The position numbers and the translations under genes are program-made. Under the pieces are notes generated by a model. The model worked only from the letters and a program-made list of their open reading frames with translations, made no database searches and was not told where the DNA came from. From JSC-12 sp033764965 (GTDB lineage: Bacteria; Cyanobacteriota; Cyanobacteriia; Leptolyngbyales; Leptolyngbyaceae): DNA of 64,000 bases. The stretch is from contig JANRIN010000031.1 of NCBI GenBank assembly GCA_033764965.1, forward strand, positions 5,677 to 69,676, written 5' to 3'. Every line of letters starts with the position of its first letter. The first letter of the stretch is position 1. Positions 60,045-64,000 of this stretch are shown here, one piece after another.

Positions 60045-61031
60045 ATGCACACCACAACAGAGCCTCGGAAACCTGATCGAGCCGAGCGATTTACCAAGGG
60101 TAAGCAGTCGCGGGATCTGCGAGAAAAGGCGATCGAGTTTGTCCTGTTCCTTGCTGGGTTTTCCTGTGTGGCTGCTACCTTTGCCATTATGGAAATTCTG
60201 ATTAGTGAATCGGTTCACTTCTTCAAGGAAGTTTCGATCGTCGAGTTTTTCACCAGTAAGGATTGGTCGCCGCTGTTCGATCCCCCAGGTTACGGGATTT
60301 TGCCCCTGGTTGCTGGCACATTGACCACATCCGCGATCGCCCTTGTGGTTGCCATTCCAATGGGCTTGATTGCAGCGGTTTATCTAAGCGAATTTGCCAA
60401 CGCCAAACTGCGGGAAGCTGTTAAACCCATTCTGGAATTACTGGCAGCGATCCCGACGGTTGTCTATGGCTACTTTGCGTTGCTGCTGGTGATTCCCATC
60501 CTGCAATGGCTTTACAACTTTATCGGTCCAACCTTGTCCAATATTTTGCCGAGTATTTTCCCGGTGGAACTGGCGGGCTTCAATATGCTGGGTCCCGGCA
60601 TCGTCATGGGGTTGATGATTACTCCAACGATTAGTTCCATCAGCGAAGACGCGATGCGGGCGGTTCCTTCCGGTTTGCGAGAGGGTTCTTACGCCACAGG
60701 CGCAACTAAGCTCCAAACTTCCCTGAATGTGGTTTTACCGGCTGCTATTTCGGGAATTATGGCGGCGATTATTCTAGGGATCTCGCGAGCCGTTGGGGAA
60801 ACCATGATTGTGGCGATCGCCGCAGGGTTGCAGCCCAACTTTACCTTCAACCCCCTGGATTCTGCCGCTACCATGACGGCTTACATTGTGCAGGTGAGTT
60901 TGGGAGATTTGCCCCACGGCACGCTTGAGTACCAGAGCATTTTTGCTGTCGGGCTGCTGCTGGTGTTAATCACCCTGGTTTTCAACGTAATTGGTTACTT
61001 TTTGACTAAACGCTTCCGGGAGAGCTACTAG
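60045..61031 (+). CDS. pstC: Phosphate ABC transporter permease PstC
   Basis: About 328 residues, six transmembrane helices with the binding-protein-dependent transport motif (DAMRAVPSGLREGSYATGATK, then SGIMAAIILGISRAVGETM). Start ATG 60045 is preferred to TTG 59991. The gene order pstS-C-A-B is classical. It ends three bases before pstA. Confidence 0.93.
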   Translation: MHTTTEPRKPDRAERFTKGKQSRDLREKAIEFVLFLAGFSCVAATFAIMEILISESVHFFKEVSIVEFFTSKDWSPLFDPPGYGILPLVAGTLTTSAIALVVAIPMGLIAAVYLSEFANAKLREAVKPILELLAAIPTVVYGYFALLLVIPILQWLYNFIGPTLSNILPSIFPVELAGFNMLGPGIVMGLMITPTISSISEDAMRAVPSGLREGSYATGATKLQTSLNVVLPAAISGIMAAIILGISRAVGETMIVAIAAGLQPNFTFNPLDSAATMTAYIVQVSLGDLPHGTLEYQSIFAVGLLLVLITLVFNVIGYFLTKRFRESY

Positions 61032-61034
61032 ATC

Positions 61035-61973
61035 ATGGCGCAGCTTGAACTCCCCCAAAGGGAAGTGACCCAACTTCACGACAATGCCTCCCGGCGACAA
61101 CTGGTGAGTAGTTCGTTTGCCATTTTGGGGTTATTGGTGATCCTGATCGCCCTGGTTGTGTTGCTGGCATTGGTGTTGAGTCTATTTGTGCAGGGCGCAC
61201 CTCGCCTCACCTGGCAGTTTTTCACCTCGTTTCCCAGTGGCGATCCATTACAAGCCGGAATTTTAGCTGCCTGGGTGGGATCGTTGCTGGTGATGTTTGC
61301 CACCATGATTATCGCTATTCCCCTGGGTGTCGCGGCGGGGATTTATCTAGAGGAATACGCTTCCAAGAATTGGTTGTCAGCATTGATTGAAATTAACGTC
61401 ACCAACCTGGCAGGAGTGCCTTCGATCGTATACGGGCTGTTGGCGCTGGGCTTTTTCAACCAAACCTTAGGTCTGGGAGAGAGCATCGTGACCGCAGGCT
61501 TGACATTAGCATTGTTAATTTTGCCGATCGTGATTGTGACGACACGGGAAGCACTCCGGGCGATTCCAAATCTGTTACGAGAAGCCGCGTATGCTCTGGG
61601 CGCTAGCAAGTGGCAAATGATCTGGGATCACATCCTGCCCTATTCCTTCGGCAGCATTTTAACCGGGATCATCATCGGTTTGTCACGGGCGATCGGGGAA
61701 ACGGCTCCGCTAATCACGATCGGTGCGTTGACGTTCATTGCGTTTTTGCCGCCGTTACCGATTCAACCCACGTTTCCATTCATCTCTTTTGAATGGCTAA
61801 AAGCTCCGTTTACCGTGATGCCCATCCAAATGTTTAACTGGGTGTCTCGCCCTGAGCAAGAGTTTCAGGTGAATGCCGCTGCCGCTGGTGTCGTCCTGAT
61901 TTTCATGACTCTGGCGCTTAATGGTTTAGCAATTTATCTCCGCTATCGTTTTCGGAAGGGAATCAAATGGTAG
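61035..61973 (+). CDS. pstA: Phosphate ABC transporter permease PstA
   Basis: 312-residue partner permease of PstC, with EAA-type motif (REALRAIPNLLREAAYALGASK) and SRAIGETAPLI. Six membrane helices. ATG 61035 is three bases after pstC and its end overlaps pstB by seven bases, so the operon is tight. Confidence 0.94.
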   Translation: MAQLELPQREVTQLHDNASRRQLVSSSFAILGLLVILIALVVLLALVLSLFVQGAPRLTWQFFTSFPSGDPLQAGILAAWVGSLLVMFATMIIAIPLGVAAGIYLEEYASKNWLSALIEINVTNLAGVPSIVYGLLALGFFNQTLGLGESIVTAGLTLALLILPIVIVTTREALRAIPNLLREAAYALGASKWQMIWDHILPYSFGSILTGIIIGLSRAIGETAPLITIGALTFIAFLPPLPIQPTFPFISFEWLKAPFTVMPIQMFNWVSRPEQEFQVNAAAAGVVLIFMTLALNGLAIYLRYRFRKGIKW

Positions 61974-62767
61974 AAGATGTTTCGGCTCGTGTACTCAATT
62001 TTTCGGAGATCGTTCCCAAGGCAGAGGTGCGGAACCTGGACTTTTACTACGGGGGGACGGTTCACGCGCTGAAAAACATCAACATGATGGTTCCAGAAAA
62101 CAAAGTGACTGCCCTGATTGGTCCTTCTGGGTGTGGCAAAACCACTCTGCTGCGGTGTTTTAACCGGATGCACGATCTCTATCCGGGGAATCGCTACGGG
62201 GGCGAGATTTTCCTGGATGAGGTCAACATTTTGGGCAAGAAGATCGATCCGATCGAAGTACGAATGCGGGTCAGCATGGTGTTCCAGCGTCCCAACCCCT
62301 TCCCCAAGTCGATTTATGAAAACGTCGCTTACGGTTTGCGCGTCCAGGGTATAACCAAACGCAACCAAATTGATGACAAGGTGGAGCAGGCGCTGCGGGG
62401 AGCGGCACTGTGGAACGAGGTAAAAGATCGTCTGTCAGACTCAGCTTATACTCTATCCGGCGGTCAACAGCAGCGCTTGTGTATTGCCCGCGCGATCGCC
62501 ACCAATCCTGACATTGTGCTGTTTGATGAACCCACCTCTGCCCTCGACCCGATCGCCACTGCCAGCATCGAGGATTTGGTGAATGAACTGAAGCAACAAG
62601 TCACGATTTTGATTGTGACTCACAGTATGCAGCAAGCAGCCCGCCTGTCTGACTACACCGCATTTATGTATCTGGGTGAGTTGATGGAATTCAACCAGAC
62701 CACCACCCTCTTCAACCATCCCGCTCACAAACGCACTCAAGACTACGTTAGTGGTCGATTTGGTTAA
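61967..62767 (+). CDS. pstB: Phosphate ABC transporter ATP-binding protein PstB
   Basis: 266-residue ATPase with Walker A GPSGCGKTT, signature LSGGQQQRLCIARAIA, Walker B DIVLFDEPTSALDP and the switch His in VTHSMQQAAR. The PstB-specific segments NRMHDLYPGNRYGG and VFQRPNPFPKSIYENVAYG are present. ATG 61967 overlaps pstA by seven bases. Confidence 0.96.
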   Translation: MVEDVSARVLNFSEIVPKAEVRNLDFYYGGTVHALKNINMMVPENKVTALIGPSGCGKTTLLRCFNRMHDLYPGNRYGGEIFLDEVNILGKKIDPIEVRMRVSMVFQRPNPFPKSIYENVAYGLRVQGITKRNQIDDKVEQALRGAALWNEVKDRLSDSAYTLSGGQQQRLCIARAIATNPDIVLFDEPTSALDPIATASIEDLVNELKQQVTILIVTHSMQQAARLSDYTAFMYLGELMEFNQTTTLFNHPAHKRTQDYVSGRFG

Positions 62768-62774
62768 TCAGGCA

Positions 62775-63563
62775 ATGACTCAAAGTTCAAACCCTGACAA
62801 AAAATCCTCTAGTTGGCGCAGGTTGTGGAGTCCCATGTTGTTCATAGCTCTGGGAGTCCACAGCTTTTTGCTGTTCTTTCCCTGGCGATCGCTGCAACCG
62901 AATCAGGCTCAAAAAGCAAGTGGAGAGTCTGTCAAACTGAGTCGGCTGACGACCTTGAAACCAGGGGAAACTCCAGCAGATCAGTCGAAATCGGCAGAAG
63001 CAACGACTCGCAATCTAAACCGATCCGAGATTGTGGTGAAAGCGTCTCCATCGCCTACTCCCTCCCCCACGCCCTTGCCCAAAGCGGCTAAACCGTCTCC
63101 TGCTCCGATCGTGACTCAGACCCCGCAGAAAACAGCGACAAAAACAAAAGCGCCGACTCCAACTCAGACCGCTGTCCAGACAGCAAAATTAACGGCAAAA
63201 GAGCAGGCATTTGTGAGTCGGTTGCAAAAACTAGAGGGGCGAGAAGTGAATGAACCCGTTTCCTCAACCTTGTTTCCCAATCCGGAAGACTTTTACCAGG
63301 ATCCGGTGAAAGAATTGGGTCAACCTGGAATTGTGGGAATCGAATACGTTTCGTTTCAACGCCCTGAACAGGTTTATCAGCAGTTGGTGAAACTGTATCC
63401 CGACTATGCGATCGTACCCAAATCAGAATTCGGTGGCGGGCTGGTTTACGAATTCAAACAAGGCAACTTTGTACGTCACCTCAACCTGATACGAGCCAAG
63501 CTTGGCGCAGGAACCTTGATCATTCTTTGGAACCGTGAACCATCGCAGAAACCACGCGGCTAG
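62775..63563 (+). CDS. TonB-like membrane protein with proline-rich linker, downstream of pstB
   Basis: About 262 residues: one N-terminal transmembrane helix (PMLFIALGVHSFLLFFPW), a Pro/Ala/Thr/Lys-rich spacer of about 100 residues (SPSPTPSPTPLPKAAKPSPAP, KTATKTKAPTPTQ), and a C-terminal globular domain (GQPGIVGIEYVSFQRPEQVY, LVKLYPDYAIVPKSEFGG). The layout resembles TonB but the C-terminus is not a clear TonB fold. ATG 62775 lies 8 bp after the pstB stop, so it may be part of the pst operon. Function unknown. Confidence 0.65.
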   Translation: MTQSSNPDKKSSSWRRLWSPMLFIALGVHSFLLFFPWRSLQPNQAQKASGESVKLSRLTTLKPGETPADQSKSAEATTRNLNRSEIVVKASPSPTPSPTPLPKAAKPSPAPIVTQTPQKTATKTKAPTPTQTAVQTAKLTAKEQAFVSRLQKLEGREVNEPVSSTLFPNPEDFYQDPVKELGQPGIVGIEYVSFQRPEQVYQQLVKLYPDYAIVPKSEFGGGLVYEFKQGNFVRHLNLIRAKLGAGTLIILWNREPSQKPRG

Positions 63564-63641
63564 TCGTTGCTGATGATGATCGGTTTTTTCAGAGCAACTT
63601 AAAGCGCAAATTAAACAGTAGGTAGTGTGTTAGATCTATGT

Positions 63642-63688
63642 TTCGGCTTCCCTCAACACACCGTAGGTGCAGGTTGAGCGGAGTCAAA
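63642..63688. repeat. Degenerate copy of the TTCGACTTCGCTCAA palindrome
   Basis: TTCGGCTTCCCTCAA (63642-63656) and TTGAGCGGAGTCAAA (63674-63688) match the arms at 3401-3442 with two or three changes each. It lies in a gap of no recognised gene. Confidence 0.55.
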
Positions 63689-63766
63689 ACTCACATTTCT
63701 AATCCATCACCCGAAAGCAAATGGGTATTGAAAATAGCAAAGCCTGACTCAAGTTATCAATACGCC

Positions 63767-63802
63767 AAAAAAAAGATCGTCCTTGAAGGGCGATCTTTTT
63801 TG
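63767..63802 (-). terminator. Intrinsic terminator of the porin gene (minus strand)
   Basis: An A-rich stretch and AAAGATCG pair with CGATCTTT across a TCCTTGAAGGG loop region, with a run of T on each side (TTTTTT on the plus strand, A-run on the left giving T on the minus strand). It lies 58 bp past the porin stop and could work in both directions. Confidence 0.8.
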
Positions 63803-63860
63803 GTGTGAGTTACTAACTTTCACCGGGATTCTTTTGATTAAATCCCGGTTTGCTAAGAGA

Positions 63861-64000
63861 TTAGAACGTGAAGGTGGTGCGAACGACACCGACATACTGA
63901 GTATTGTTGGCGCTGTTACCTTCGGGATTAAACAACACAAACACACCCGGAGTAATAGCAATGTTGTCGTTAATGCGGAAACGGTAGAACGCTTCTACAT
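63861..64000 (-). CDS. 3' end of an OprB/carbohydrate-selective or iron-uptake porin gene
   Basis: The last 45 codons: EAFYRFRINDNIAITPGVFV, then LFNPEGNSANNTQYVGVVRT and TFTF before TAA at 63861-63863. The alternating, aromatic-ended strands ending in Phe are the C-terminus of an outer-membrane porin of the SLH/OprB type abundant in cyanobacteria. The rest of the gene lies outside the window. Confidence 0.8.
   Translation of the reverse strand, partial: VEAFYRFRINDNIAITPGVFVLFNPEGNSANNTQYVGVVRTTFTF

Noticed and set aside
63749..63961. Minus-strand 70-aa frame at the end of the window
   Set aside because: It crosses the terminator and overlaps the porin C-terminus in another frame; the porin frame has clear beta-strand sequence and ends at 63861.
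1..64000. CRISPR arrays, tRNA and rRNA genes
   Set aside because: No regular repeat-spacer array and no cloverleaf-like T-loop motif was recognised in the intergenic regions I read; a tRNA scan would be needed to exclude all.

Overview
The window looks like chromosomal DNA of a cyanobacterium, probably a filamentous Leptolyngbya-like lineage. The palindrome GCGATCGC (HIP1) is very frequent. Gene content and neighbourhoods are cyanobacterial: SigF, NblS/Hik33, solanesyl-type UbiA, an ACT-domain malic enzyme, DUF3285 and DUF1818 proteins, a Nit1C cluster with Synechocystis Sll078x-type members, an EgtB/EgtC pair and an OprB-type porin. Intergenic spaces carry short tandem and palindromic repeats typical of the phylum. 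I could not run any search, so genus-level placement is a guess.

Layout. 1-4.3 kb (minus strand): trpG (cut by the window edge), dgkA, ybeY, a small membrane protein, prfB with a programmed +1 frameshift, and a Bax-inhibitor-1 family protein. 4.5-7.5 kb: sigF, then a lipoprotein-ubiA pair on the minus strand. 7.6-14.4 kb: purC, Omp85/BamA, lpxC, fabZ, lpxA, lpxB, a block for outer-membrane protein assembly and lipid A synthesis. 14.5-21.8 kb: an ATP-grasp ligase, purD (minus), a TPR protein, a coiled-coil protein, an HTH-GrpE-like fusion and a large membrane protein. 21.8-23.8 kb (minus): egtC-egtB. 24-26.8 kb: rpoZ, a secreted protein, a DUF1818 protein and a pentapeptide-repeat protein. 27-29.5 kb: an antitoxin remnant, radC and malic enzyme. 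29.7-33.5 kb: SRPBCC, DUF309, then the LPS-export genes (OstA/LptA-like, lptB, LptF/G-like). 33.8-41.5 kb: a PEP-CTERM surface protein, icd, a response regulator, moeB with a JAMM protease, and nblS.

41.6-50.6 kb holds the most interesting region: a GAF-LuxR regulator followed by a complete eight-gene Nit1C cluster (flavin oxidoreductase, Sll0783-like protein, nitrilase, radical SAM, GNAT, AIR-synthase-like, glycosyltransferase, MSMEG_0570-like). Two promoters inside it share the same architecture: a CCTAT-N8-(A/C)TAGG dyad, exactly 93 bp later a GTA-N8-TAC NtcA box, and exactly 23 bp later a TAN3T -10 element. A third NtcA-type box precedes the regulator gene. This suggests nitrogen-starvation control by NtcA plus a second, unidentified dimeric regulator, for which the adjacent GAF-LuxR protein is the obvious candidate.

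50.6-58.4 kb: an HD hydrolase, an AT-rich polytopic membrane protein that may be acquired, map, a YaaW-family protein, an O-antigen ligase-like protein, and a large PP2C phosphatase that overlaps it tail to tail. 58.8-63.6 kb: a Pho-box-like promoter, pstS, pstC, pstA, pstB and a TonB-like proline-rich protein. The window ends in the 3' end of a porin gene on the minus strand. I saw no tRNA, rRNA, CRISPR array or intact insertion sequence.
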